Below, in pieces: positions 38,976 to 51,316 of a stretch of DNA of 64,000 nucleotides. The stretch is from Dipteronia dyeriana (taxonomy: Eukaryota > Streptophyta > Magnoliopsida > Sapindales > Sapindaceae): assembly GCA_032871835.1 (NCBI GenBank), contig CM065303.1, forward strand, positions 23,376,001 through 23,440,000. Reading direction: 5' to 3'. The notes below the pieces were generated by a model. That model made no database searches and was not told the origin of the DNA. It saw nothing but the letters and a program-made list of their open reading frames with translations. Position numbers and translations under genes: made by a program. The stretch's first letter is position 1. Each line of letters begins with the position of its first letter.

Positions 38976-40015
38976 ATTAACACATACATCCATTACTACC
39001 AAGTCAATCCGTTAATTTTAACGGTTGACTAACATTGACAAGTGGTAAACCGAACATAATCATGTCATATCGTTCAAAATATAAAATATTTAACAATTAA
39101 AAATTGAAAAATAGAAATTAAAAAAATATAATATATCGACCGTCGATGAATACATCCTCAATTTATAGAGGAACCTCCTCTATGAACCGTAGGAGATTGA
39201 TCTTTTACGATCGAAGGAGATCATCAAATATCTCTTATTTCTGATGTAGGACAAAGATGAAGGATTCACGGGTCCATGTCGAACAATTTCTTTATTTTAT
39301 TATTTTGTTAATTTGAGTCTTTTCTTGTTTAGTAAGTTTATTTATTTTAGTTTGATTAGGAATTAAATTTATGTTTTGGAAATAAATCAAACTTACCTTT
39401 TGGGTCAGATTTGATATTTGTTTTCTAGTCAATTTAGGAGTCATGAATCTTAGAAGATTCTGATTAGTTTTGATCTTTTCTTGTTATAGTCTTTTTTTAA
39501 GTAATGTCGTATTCGAGTTGTATTATGATTAATTTATTATAAATAGTCTTATTATTTCCAATTATTGTAACTTTTAACCTTTGATTGATTTTAATAAAAT
39601 CGTTCATTTGGAACATTTATCTGCGTGGATTCGACATGCTCTTTGAGGATTCGAGAGTACCATTTTCTAACGAATATTAGGGAATGATGCCCCCTGCATG
39701 GCAGTCCATGATTGGGTAACTACCGGTCCCTGCATCAAGATTCGTCTGAGTGTGCCTCATGGTTCGACAAAGTGATCATTCTTATTTTTCGTCATACCCC
39801 GCTGCGTCAAATTCATTCGGTGGTGGAGCTCCACTGCCGATAAATTATCTTATTTTGTTTTCTTAAATTTGATTTTTAAAATTTTAATTAAAAAATATTT
39901 TGTATTTGGGATGATATGGGAAAAGGGTATATTTGCTTTTCCTATGGCCAAGGTTAGTCGATCGTTAAAATTAATGGATTGACTTGATGGTGATGGGTGT
40001 TTGTGTTAATTTACG
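38976..40015. mobile_element. Probable non-autonomous TIR element
   Basis: The left end (about 38,976-39,120) and the reverse strand of the right end (about 39,870-40,015) are related: AATTAACACATACATCCATT against AATTAACACAAACACCCATC, both followed by CAAGTCAATCC(G/A)TTAATTTTAACG and then a CATATC(A/G)TxC-AAATA stretch. These are TIRs of about 145 bp with clear divergence. The interior has a TATA-like box (TTATAAATAG, about 39,537-39,547) and AATAAAAT near 39,592, so it may hold an LTR remnant. I found no convincing target duplication. Confidence 0.45.
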
Positions 40016-41002
40016 GTATTTTTTTAAAAAAAAAATATTGCTAGATTTAATAAAATAAGGGTAAATTAGTGTAATTATCCCCATTTTTAAGATATTAAAT
40101 GTCTACTTTTAAAGTGACAATTCTTTACAAAAATCTCATTTTATAAATTATTTATTTATTAAAAAAGTTGTATATGATTTATTAGATGTGTTGTTGAAAT
40201 ATGAATATATCATTCCTTGTTTTTTCTTAAAATTTAGTCTTGAAATTAAGTGACGTAATGTACTTAAAAATTATAGGTTTAATTCTCATATAGTATGAGG
40301 AATTATTTAGTATCATTGATATACACCAACTCACACCAACTCCTAGCATAAGTGATTGAACACTTATCTTCCTCGTTGTCTGATTAATCTTATTTTAATA
40401 TATTATATATAGTGTTGTTGATGCTTATATATAACGGACTCAAATGTATTTTGTCAATATAAACATTCAATATCTTTGTAAATTATTAATTAAAAAAATT
40501 TATATAGTCACAACATTATTAATTTATAGAAACTATGAAACTTATTATACATCTTTATTTTATTCAGAATTTGTTGAAAATATCTTTTCAAGAGAAAGGA
40601 ATTTGATATTTTTGAATCACTTGAATTTAATTTTTTTGGTTGGATGTTAAAGAAAAAAAAATTAGAGAAAAATATCCGAGACTCACAGTAAGCCTGCTAC
40701 AGTAGTGCTTTAATCAACAACTGTGGATTTTCTACATTTCCTTTCCTTCAATTGCATAACATATTAACATCCATATATTTAACTACACAAAATGCCATTA
40801 AAAATGACAGCTAAAGCAATCTAACAAGGAAGCATTGCTATCAAAATAACCAAAACAAGACTTTTAAACATGCATGATTGTGTAATGCAATTGATCTGAC
40901 AAAAATTGCAGCAATATATCAACCAAGCATATATATAGTTAGGGAATAGGGATCCATCATCCATGCATGTCAAAATATACGGCTTGTCATTTTTCTGCTA
41001 TA
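40016..41002. other. AT-rich intergenic DNA
   Basis: No credible coding sequence or RNA gene is visible. Short inverted-repeat-like sequence occurs near 40,270-40,400 but without firm ends. Confidence 0.5.
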
Positions 41003-41441
41003 CTACCACACTTGCACCGTCTCTTTCGCGCTTTTCCGGATCAAATGAGTACATGTACAATGACCTCTTTGACTGTCGCCTTCTGGAACTGCATATCCCC
41101 CACTAGGATTATACTCATGCCTCTCAAACATGCTTTTCGTCGCACCATTATACACTTCCAAAACTTTCAATCTCTCATCCTCTACATTGAGTAGTATCTC
41201 CTGTACCAATATGTCCGTGCATACAAAATCATACCCTGGTATTTCCATCATCTCCATAGAAAATTGTAAAAGGATGCCAATCAGGATCCTGGAGATAATT
41301 CTCCCACATCATTGCATTGATTTCCACTTCTTCACCTGTGAATCTCTTCTTCATTTCATTCATAAATGGTTTGGTCTCAATCAGCCCCATCATTCTCACC
41401 CCAATCACATATTGGCTTGTCTCACTCTGGTTCATCAATAT
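41003..41441 (-). pseudogene. Broken XH-domain gene piece (FDM/IDN2-like)
   Basis: The minus strand starts after a TTATACAG acceptor at 41,442. It reads YVIGVRMMGLIETKPF, MMWENYLQDPDWHPF and, after a stop, VEDERLKVLEVYNGATKSMF and EYNPSGGYAVPE. This order matches the XH domain of FDM/IDN2 proteins, which act with double-stranded-RNA-binding XS partners in RNA-directed DNA methylation. Three faults are visible. The two halves are joined by only about 36 nt containing a GT...AG pair, too short for a normal plant intron. The LWNFKE-like segment after VPE is missing. The final helix (ATVKEVIVHVL) is readable only in another frame. No XS or coiled-coil part was found upstream. It is most likely a truncated pseudogene. 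Confidence 0.65.
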
Positions 41442-43379
41442 CTGTATAAAAGCAAATATTAGTAAGCTCAAATGCAAATGCAAATGCAGCTAACAGAACA
41501 AGGACATGTTTACTAATCATGAATCCTAATGAGGAAAGGGAAACTTAATAACTTATTTGTGGTTACTCAATTCAGCTCCCACACAAATCATGAATTATTC
41601 CCCTCCCAAGTCCCACCTAAGGAGTCAAGTTCCATTTCCCGTTGGAAAATTCCATCATATGAGACCACACATGTGAATATTAAATGTGTTCTGCTATCTT
41701 TTGGTTAATCCTAAATTAAAGTGATCTAATTAAAATTTAAAGTATAAAAGCTTAAAGGTATAATTGTCATGGAATTAATGTGTAGATACCATAGAGCTAT
41801 TTCTAATTTGTTGAGGAGCCGAATTAGAAATAGCCAACATATAATAATTTGATTATTATATATATTTAGGGTTATGGTCCCCAAATTATACGATGTTTAG
41901 TTTTGTCTGTATCCTCATCAACAGAGCAAAATAGAATTGTTAGGTTCAAGAAAGGTCGTGTTAATTTAGAAGATCACAACCCGTCCACCAACCTCCGGCA
42001 ATGGATTCAAGTATGCTTCCGCTTTCTTGATTTACTTCTTTTCTCTTGAATTGACATGAGTTATATTATATATATTAGGGTTTGATTAATCATGATATAA
42101 AAACATGTTTAGGTTATTGGGGTTAATTATGTGCATTTGCATGTTGTATTTATATTAATTCAAATCCTTACATTTCCCTCCTAATCGATACAGATACATA
42201 ACCATACAAAAACCAGGACTTTCGAGCCATACGGAGCTATGATAACATGTATTCAAAACATTAAATTGTTGATATGTTTGAACAAAATGATATAAAACAT
42301 TCTTAACAATATTAACTTGCATGATAATTCTCTAGTAAGAACTTACATTGATTAACTCTTTACGAGCATCGCTTGCAACTCAGATCCATACCTTCCTCTA
42401 AATTCAGTCATCTTTATTGGTTTGTGAATATAAAAATTCGGAAACAAATATAGAAAACAAAGAAGAGTGGTAATGCAACTTCCAAATATAAGCAAATACT
42501 AAACTCTTGACCATCTTTCCAAGGTGGGGTTAATTAGGTTACAGCCTACAATGGTGGCTAGATGTCAAATTTAATGACTCTTGCCTTTCGAGTGGATTTG
42601 ATCGATCGTATTTAAAAAAAAAAAAAATCACTGTTTGATTGATGCTTGTCACACTTGTACGCTTGTGACGTGAAGAGGTGGAGTGTGTCATGCTTTGATC
42701 TGGACGCCCAGAGTGATAGACGGAAGATGATGATCAAGTTTGGAGAGACGTGATCTTCCCACGGAAAAAGGATGGGGACCACAACATTGTTTGGAACTTT
42801 GGATGCGAATTACCACCGTCGGTTTAGGATTTTTTCTAGCTATGTAAACGGTAAATTACATTGTGTCCCGAGACTCCGAGAGCTTATAATGGTACTTTAA
42901 AACAGATTATAAATTCTAAACTACACTACTATAAAATTCTAAAATAGAGTACGAATTACGTCAGCCCCATTTAATTCAATTTGGAATTATCTGGGAATAT
43001 TCAGAGAATATGTTTATATATTTTTTTTTAAATCACCCCAATGATTCACGCTACATTTTATATTAAAAAAACATTTTTAAAAATATTTTTTCAATCAATA
43101 TTAAAATTGTTATAAAGTAAATAAATTGAATATATATTAATATCATTTTAAAGATCTCAACGAGATCTTTCTAGCGGTATATTTTTTAGAAATACATATT
43201 ATTTTAATTCAATATAAAAGAGATAAATTAGGAATTTTTAAAATAAAATAAAATATGATCCGATAATTAAAGATTTTTTTTTTTTTAAAAAAAAAAAGAT
43301 TTTTAGTTCGGTTAATAGTTGAGTGCCAGGCTATTTACAAACAAAAAAATCAATTAAAATTGGGAAATGAAAATTTTGA
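41442..43379. other. Intergenic DNA
   Basis: No coding region that I recognise. Searching the minus strand upstream of the XH fragment for the missing XS/coiled-coil exons gave nothing convincing. A/T homopolymer runs occur at 42,612-42,626 and 43,273-43,300. Confidence 0.5.
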
Positions 43380-46300
43380 AGTTGGTGTTGTCTTTGGTTT
43401 TGGTTGGAGTTGACATTTACCATATTCTAAAATAAAGTATGGGTTGCTCTCACCGTACTTCAAAATTCCGTTTTTTTTTAAGAAATCCCAAAAACAGGGA
43501 GCCAAAGCACGGGCCAAGCAAGAACAAGCTGGCAAAACAAGAAGAGAACATCCAAACCACAAAAACAAAGCAACAACACAACCAATACACAACCAAAACA
43601 AATTAGATTCTCTGCTCATACAAAACGATGCATCATTTATCCATATAATGTTTTCAATGATTCCCAACGCATTCTTACCAAGGACCCAGGCGGCCCTGTT
43701 CGTCTTGTTTAACGTATGTTGGAAAGACACCTTTCTCAAATCTGAGACCAAGACACCAATAGAGTCCAGAATACCGCCATATCTAGACTCCAAGTTGCTC
43801 CCCTTCAAAATGTGATTAATCACAGATTCAGAATCAGTCTTCATAACAAAATTCTCAAGACCAATTTCTCTACCAAAACAAATCCCCTTCCAAATTGCCA
43901 TAGCCTTAGCACTTCCCACATTGTAATTGGCCTCCCACACCTGGGAGCAACAAGCCACGACTCTTCCCCCTACATCCCTAACAATAGCGCCAAAACCAAC
44001 ATGTCTCCTTCCTTTATCAAAGCTTAGGTTACAATTAATTTTCAACTCAACGTGGTATGGCGGTCTCTACCTTTCCTCTAACCATTCCCTTATCCTAGCC
44101 TCATTTACTAGCTCTTGAGCTTGTCTGCATCCAGCGTTGCGAATTTCATCAATATAATTCATGCTCCACCAAACCATATTGCTCACATCAAAATATTTCC
44201 CATTATGCACCCAATTGTTTCTAGAACACCAGACCTTCCAAAAAGTTATTGAGAAAATCTCCAGCTCACCTTTGTTCAAACAATTAGAGTAGAAGCACAA
44301 CAGATCGAAGACATTTGCAAAATTCATCTTGCTTAACTTACTTCTAGGAACCCACTTATCCTGATCATGCTTCAGCTTAGAACACTCCCATAAAGTGTGT
44401 AAAGTAGACTCATTACTTTTATTACGTACCGGACAAATGTCATCGCAATTGATTCCCCTTCTAACAAGGTTTCAATTTGCTGGAATCCAGTCGTAACAAG
44501 CCCTCCAAATGAAATGTTTAATCTTTAAAGGAATCTTCATCTTCTACATCTTTTTCCACCAATCAATCGTTTTGTGGGAGCTGGGTTGGCAATGTTCAGT
44601 ACACAATCTACGCCCAACCCAATACCTATTTTTAGCAGAGAAAATCCCACTTTTATCAAAATACCAAACCTTCTGATCATCTTAATCCCTGTGCCAGTCG
44701 GAATTTGCATAATTCCATCTACATTATATTGCACAAAAGCTCGTAGCAATTTTTAGATGTCCCAATCACAGAAGAAGACAGCAATTAATCGATCGTGTTG
44801 ATCTCGTTAAGATTTTTGGGGGATATAATGGTCTAAATGTTATCTCTGGGAATCCATTTCTCTCCATATACCCTAATTTTCTTTCTGTTTCCCACTCTTC
44901 ATCTCATGCCTATATCTAGAATCGATTTTTCCCACATTCCAAACATAAGAGCCCTTTTTAGACTTAAGCACTTTAAGGAAAATTCTCATTGTTAAAATAA
45001 CATCCTTTCAGAACTCTAGTAGCAAGAGAGCTGGGATTTTTAAAAATATGTCAGCCTTGTTTAGAGAGAAGAGCTCTATTGAAGGTCTCTACATTCCGAA
45101 AACCAAGCCTGCTCTTCAACTTGGGATTACACAACCTTTGTTACTTACTCTAGTGCAGTTTTCGGGTTTTCGTGTTCCCTCCCCGCCAAAATCTAGCAAT
45201 GAGTCTTTGAATTTCGTCAAGGAGGCTTTTGGGGAGCCTAAAAATGCTCATAGCATAAGAAGGAATAGCTTGGACCACGACTTTAATCAAAATTTCTTTC
45301 CCCCCAATCGATAACATCCTCTTACCACAACCTTTAATCATGTTCCAAACTTTGTCGACAATTTCAGCTAACAAAATTCTCTCACTTCTGCCTGAAAAAT
45401 AAGGAAGACCAATGTATCGTTCATGACAATCCACAAGTTTCATCCCAACCAGTTGAGCTAATCTCTTCATTTCCTCACTGTCTACCGAAGGGCTAATACA
45501 AAGAGCTAATTTGTTAAAGTTAACAATCTGTCCGGATGCTTCGAAATAGTTATGTAGCACTCTGACGACGGCCTCACAATTCTTGTCATCAACTTTAATG
45601 AAGAGTAGGTTGTCATCTGTAAAAAACAGGTGAGAGATGGTAGAACCGTACATACTAGATTTGAAACCAATGATCTCTCCTCTATCTTGCTCCCCTTGAA
45701 TCAAGCTGGAGAGGTCTTCTACACAAATTAAAAACAAGTACGGGGAGAGTGGGTGGCTTTAGGCCTCTTGATGGAATAACTCTACCAAACACCTCTTCAA
45801 TCAACCTGAAAGAATACGAATCTGAGCCTATGCAATTCATAATCAGTTTCCTCCATTTCTCCGAGAAACCCAACTTCACAACTATTTGCTCGATGAAACC
45901 CTATTCAACCCGGTCGTAGGCCTTGGACATGTCCAATTTCAAAGCCATTGACCTTCTTTTCCTATTTTGTCGCTTGAGCTTGCTAAGGCATTCAAAGCCC
46001 ACAATATTGTTGTCGGAAATCAATATTCCTAGGACAAATACAAATTGTGTTTCAGAGATGATCTCTCCCAAGACTCTTCTAAGTCTATTCGTCATGGCCT
46101 TTGCGATAACCTTTTACATGACATTATACATCTGAATTTTTGATAGAATATGGCTGGGAAACAGTCCTTCCCGAGGGCTTTCAAAGGCCCCGTCCCGAAC
46201 ACTGCCATTCTAATTTCCTCACGTGTGAAATCAGCATCCAAATGACTCATCATTTGTTTTGGAATAGATTTACTAATTCCCTTCACAATTGACTCAGTAG

Positions 46301-46595
46301 CTGACTTTCAAGGATTACTGGTCGTGAATTAAACAGTGAAATAATTCGAGATAACCCTCTTTATCTCAGTGTTTCCACCTTTCCAACATCCATTCTCATT
46401 GGCCAAACCCTTAATCATATTACACGTTTTCCTCATGGTTGCCTTAGCATGAAAAGAATCTAGAGTTTCTATCTCCATGTTGAAGCTACTCAACTCTGGC
46501 TATCTGTTTCTAATACCTTTCTTCCATATACAGGGTTGCATTCAGCTTTTCCTCCAAAACTGCCAATTTCATCCAAGAAAAGGGCATGTTCGAAT
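43380..46595 (-). mobile_element. 5'-truncated LINE retrotransposon
   Basis: Read on the minus strand, the parts follow the order of a plant LINE ORF2 without the endonuclease: a region with LEEKLNATLYMEE and HGDRNSRFF (about 46,580-46,450); the reverse transcriptase with [26 protein letters not shown] (about 45,900) and the FTDD active-site box (about 45,615); a zf-RVT-like region around 44,500-44,200; and an RNase H domain with IVRDVGGRVVA and KTDSESVINHI (44,045-43,600). There are many stops and frame changes. It copied itself through RNA by target-primed reverse transcription and is now dead. The left end of the element (3' tail) is placed near 43,380, but the exact end and target duplication are not clear. 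Confidence 0.8.
43600..46595 (-). pseudogene. LINE ORF2 remnants (reverse transcriptase, zf-RVT, RNase H)
   Basis: The longest open pieces are 45,737-45,150 (reverse transcriptase palm and thumb, with HLFFTDDNLLF) and 44,045-43,600 (RNase H). The usual FADD box reads FTDD. Several stops sit where Trp is expected (for example after MEERY and before LQHGD), consistent with TGG to TAG changes. No intact protein can be made. Confidence 0.75.
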
Positions 46596-46748
46596 TACTT
46601 GTATACCTGAGTAGGAAAAAATCCATTAAACTGAATCGAACCGATCAAATCGTTTTTTTTTCGGTTTTTATGTAAAATCCGGTTCAGTTCGGTTTTAATT
46701 GGAGAAAATCGGATTTTCCGGTTCGGTGTCTTAAACCGAAAACCGGGG

Positions 46749-46757
46749 TATATAAAG
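46749..46757 (+). promoter_or_regulatory. TATA box of the hAT element
   Basis: TATATAAAG, about 145 bp inside the left end, followed by CTCTCTCTCGCTGCC-type sequence. This fits a core promoter for the transposase transcript. A probable first donor (GCGGTGAGTATG) lies at about 47,012. Confidence 0.6.
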
Positions 46758-46799
46758 AAAAATCAATTTTTTTCCCACGCCTCCTCTCTCTCGCTGCCT

Positions 46800-48919
46800 C
46801 TCAACCCTAAATCCCTAAGTCTCTGATCTCTCAACCTCTGAACCTCGTCTCTCACTCTCTCACGTTGGCCGTCTCGCTTGTCCACTGTTCGCCGTCTATT
46901 TCTTCCGACGTTCTGGTGACGACGACGTTCTAGCGATAACTACATTAGACTACGTTCGAGCGACGACGACGTTCGACCACGTTCGAGCGATGACGACGTT
47001 CAGCTTGTGAGCGGTGAGTATGATTTTCTTCTCCGTCTTTCTTATCAACATTCTTTATTTTTGGTTTTCCATTTCAACCAGTTTTGCATATTACAATACA
47101 TAAAACTGAGCAGTTTTGTATACAATTTTCAAATATGAAAACAAACTTCCTATTTGTGAGTGTTGTGTGTTGAGTGTTGACTGGGGTTCTGCTTCAATTC
47201 AGCTCTGGTTGCAAGAATTGCATCGGCTGGTTTCAGCTCGATGGATTTACGTTTCTTCAACTCGTCTAATTTGCTCTTCTTCAGGCTTCAGGTAATTGCT
47301 CTTCAACTCGAATTTGTGATTACATCATTTGTTTGTGTCGAATTTGTGATTTCCTCATTTGTTTGTGTCAAATTTGGTTGATTGATTGTGTGTCAAATCT
47401 TGGACATTAAAGAGGATCTAGATAGATACTGTATATTTCTTCTTTGCAATCCAATTAAGTAAATTAAATTCAGTCAAAGGAATCAGAAAAACTAGTCAAG
47501 TCTAGGCAGCTAGCTGAGCTTTTTGATCTTGTAAGATGCAAACCAATTGTTGTTGTCCCTTTTAGATATCTCAATTATAGATCATTTTTACTGTCTTCCA
47601 ATGCTCATCAAAGAGGTGTTTGCATGTATTGGCAAACCTTGTTCATTGAATATGCTACATCAGGTGTTGTGATTGTGACATATTTTAGTGCTCTAAAAAT
47701 ACTTATATACTCTTTAACACCTTATCGATAGGATTATTACCCTTATATGGTCAGAGTTATACTAGCTCTATGTACCTGCCCCTTTTTTCTTAGCAAATTC
47801 AAGATATATTTATGCTGAGAAATATGTATACCCTCTCTTGTATTATGAACTTCAATTCCCATAATATATTGTACAATTGTCTTTAGATCTTTAAAGGTTG
47901 TGATGCAATTGACAAACAAGCTGATTAAATTACTACTTCTTTATTGTCGCTTGTAAGCTGTAACTATAATATCATCCAGAGAGAATAGGATGGATACTTT
48001 GCTGTCATTTGTGTGAACCTGTTAAAAATTGATTCAAAAATTGTGCAGTCTTGGACATTTTAAAGAAACTGTAATGTTTGGGTGAGAATTTCGTGTTGAT
48101 TTTTTTTTATTGTAATCTAAAGACATGAAGCTTTCATTCATGACTAGTTTCACCTAAATTGGTTATATATTCTATTTTTGGTAAATTTTTGAACTTGAAC
48201 AAAAATTGCTGGAATTTTTTTCGCAATAATGCAGTATTGGACATTTTCAAGAAATTGTATTGTTTGGGTGAGAATTTCGGGTTGAATCTTTTTGCATTGT
48301 AATCTCAAGACACTAAGCTATCAATCATGACTAGTTTCACCTAAGTTGTTTATATACTATTCTTAGTAATTTTTTAAAGTTTTTGGTAATGTTATCATGA
48401 CAGTGCAGTCTTAGACATTTTCGATTAACTATATTGTTTGGGTGAGAACTTTAACTGATTGTTTATTTCCATTATGTTTTTAAGTTTGTGTTCAAATCTG
48501 AATTTCAATTGATTGTAGTTTTTATGTTTATCTATGAAAATAATTAATGTTGTTACTTTTATATCTTCCTTTACTAGATTATATTAGATTAAACATTGTT
48601 TGATTGATCTTTGACTCGCTAGTTGGATCTTGTGATCTATATATCAACATATTTGGGTCAGAGTTAGGTTCTGAGGATGTATTTATTTCTTAAATTGATA
48701 TGTATATGGGTTATTTCTAGTTGTTGCAGCCAACGGATTAAGTGTGTGAGATTCTACTGTGTAGTTGGCTAGCTGTTGTCTACTGCTAGGAGGTAATTCA
48801 CTTTCTAGAAATTACTTGTTAATTTGCTACTGTTCTGTGTTTATTGTTACAAAGTGTAGAATTTTAATTATGTTAAAATATGCTCTAATTATTTGTTATT
48901 TTTCATGTTTTGATAGAAA
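46800..48919 (+). other. Spliced 5' leader of the hAT transposase
   Basis: No long reading frame is present. Likely splice sites suggest small non-coding exons: a donor GCGGTGAGTA near 47,012; an exon ending CAGGCTTCAG/GTAATT near 47,291; an exon TTGCAG/CCAACGG ... AGGAG/GTAATTC near 48,730-48,792; and the last acceptor TTTTGATAG before AAAATGAATG at 48,917. Exon limits are inference. Confidence 0.45.
48040..48480 (+). repeat. Three tandem copies of about 180 bp in the hAT leader intron
   Basis: Related blocks start near 48,046, 48,232 and 48,405 with GCAGT(C/A)TTGGACATTTT-like sequence and continue with TTTGGGTGAGAATTTCG. The first two then share CATGACTAGTTTCACCTAA. The period is about 180 bp and the copies are diverged. 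Confidence 0.85.
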
Positions 48920-51013
48920 ATGAATGATGATATTGATAATGTTGTAGCAGTTAACAGTGAGTCAATAGAAAAACCCCCTATACAAGAGAAACTTAAAACT
49001 GTGGGTGGAAATGGTAGATCTAGATCTGATGCATGGAATCATTTTACACGATACCTAGATGGTGGGAGAATGATAGCACAATGCAACTACTGTCCAACAA
49101 ACTATGCTTGTGACTCAAATACCAATGGGACAACCAATATGAATAAGCACATAGATTATCAGTGCAAAAATTATCACGCTAAATTAGCAGCAACTGACCC
49201 AAAATAAAAATGTTTAGTAAAACAAGTCTCTATCACTTCATTTACAACATCATCAAAGGAGGGTTGTGTTAGTAGTTTAGGTTTGGGTATTTTTAATAAG
49301 GAGGATACTAGGAATGCATTAGCAGAGATGTTGATTGTTGACGAATTACCATTTAGATTTGTAGAGAAACGGGGTTTTCGTAAATTTTATTGTGTGGGTA
49401 TGCCTAGGTTTGATGTCCCATCTAGAAGAACAATAGTTAGGGATATTTTGCAAATGTATGTTGATATGAAAACGTCTTTGATGAAACAATTTAAAGAGAG
49501 AAAGGTAAGGGTTTGTCTTACCACTGATACTTGGACATCAATCCAAAATATCAATTATATGGTTGTGACGGCCCATTTTGTTGATGAAAATTGGCAATTG
49601 CAAAAGAGGATTTTGAGTTTTACTCAAATTTTCGATCATAAAGGGGAGACCATTGGGAAGTGTATTGAAAAAGTGTTAATCGATTGGGGTATTGATAGAG
49701 TTTTCACAATCAATGTAGATAATGCAAGTTCTAACAATACAACCATTTTTTATGTGATTCGAAAGTTGAATAGTTGGCATGCAGATGGTGCGATTTTGGG
49801 TGGCAAGTATTTGCATTTACGGTGTTGTGCACATATTGTGAATCTAATAGTAAACGATGGGTTAAAAGAGATGCATGAGTCAGTGTGTGCCATACGCAAT
49901 GCCGTGAAATTTGTAAAATCGTCTCCTAGTAGATTCGAGAAGTTCAAAAAAAGTGTTGAGAGTGAAAAAATCCAAAACAAGGGCCTTGTAGTGTTGGATG
50001 TGCCTACTATGTGGAATTCAACCTATCTAATGTTGGCAAGTTCACTCAAATTTGTCAAAGCATTTGATTGGTTGGATGATGAAGATTTACACTACCAAAC
50101 CTATTTTAAGGAGGATGAAAATGAGCAAAAGCGAATTGGGCCACCACATTTTGAAGATTGGGAGAATGCTAAGGTATTTGTCCAATTCTTGAAAACATTT
50201 TATGATGTTACTTTGCAATTTAGTGCTTCATTGAGTGTCACTTCAAACTTATATTTTCATAAATGGAGCATAATTAACAACCAATTGACATCAATGAGTG
50301 GTGATGTGAATCACCTTGTGTGTCAAATTTCCTCTAGTATGAAAATTAAGTTTGAAAAATATTGGGGGAGTTTGGAGAAAACGAACAAGTTGTTGATAGT
50401 AGCAGTGGTGTTAGACCCTAGGTACAAATTGCAATATGTGTCTTACTGTTTTTCGGTTTTCTATGGTGTTGCGAATCGTGAATCAATGACTTCAAACATA
50501 AAAAATGTACTTGTTGAGTTATATGAATGTTATAGTGCATTATTCAACGGTGGTGGTGGTGGTGGTGCTGCTGCTGCTGGTGGTGCTGAAATTCCCACAT
50601 TTTGTGATCTAGAAAGTGATGATAGTAGTGTATTTGACCTTTCCATAGCCTTTTCGGAAACAGTTGAGAATCAAGAAAAACTTATGTGTAGAAATGAGGT
50701 TGAGAGGTATTTGTTAGAGCCTGTTGAACGGAAACGTTCTAATTTTGATGTATTGACTTGGTGGAGTGTTTCTAGTGCACATTATCCCATTTTGGCATTG
50801 ATTGCCAAAGATGTGTTTGCAATGCCGATTTCCACTGTTGCATCTGAGTCTGCATTTAGTAGTGGAGGACGAGTTCTAGATCCATTTCGGAGTTCGTTGA
50901 CTCCTAAAATGGTGGAGTGATTGATTTGTACACAAAATTGGTTGCAAGCCAAGTATCATAGGAGTCAACTTGAAGAAGAAGTAATGCTAGCTCAAAATGA
51001 TGATCATCGTTAG
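48920..51013 (+). pseudogene. hAT transposase, one frame interrupted by two stop codons
   Basis: A single frame of 697 codons runs from the ATG at 48,920 to the TAG at 51,011, broken only by TAA at codon 96 (49,205) and TGA at codon 667 (50,918). Parts in order: BED zinc finger (C55, C58, H77, C82), first catalytic Asp in TTDTWTS (203), second in NVDNASSNN (267), a RCCAHIVNL motif, and the catalytic Glu in ASESAFSSGG (643) within the hAT dimerisation region. All three catalytic residues remain. A GGT/GCT repeat at 50,551-50,583 encodes Gly/Ala runs. Homologues continue past the second stop with LICTQNWL, which is present here after the TGA, so both stops are real losses and not the natural end. 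It is probably recently inactivated; read-through or an RNA-level bypass is not excluded. Confidence 0.88.
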
Positions 51014-51252
51014 AAAATTTGCAATTCATTGAAGATACTGAAACCGGTTAGTATTTATTAATCAATTTGATAACAAGCTTATCTTTTACTATTTTCATGT
51101 TTTATTTCAAATATACTAAACTTTACTTTTATATATATACAAAGCTTGAGTACAAAGCTTGAGAAGTTGTCAAAAGCATTGTCATCAATGCCAACATTTG
51201 ATTATTAAAAGTACTGAAGAATTGATTCGAGTTTGGATTCAATGGTTGTTTT

Positions 51253-51316
51253 TATTTGTATTATGGATGTATTTGTATTATGGATGTATTTGTATTATGG
51301 ATGTATTTGTATTATG
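51253..51316 (+). repeat. 17-bp tandem repeat in hAT 3' UTR
   Basis: TATTTGTATTATGGATG is repeated nearly four times (starts 51,253, 51,270, 51,287, 51,304). Diverged TTTGTATTATGGACTTA copies continue to about 51,470. Confidence 0.9.

Noticed and set aside
39241..39840. Solo LTR starting TGATGTAGGAC
   Set aside because: TATA and poly(A)-like words are present, but no matching TG...CA ends or target duplication could be found. Mentioned only as a possibility within the TIR element.
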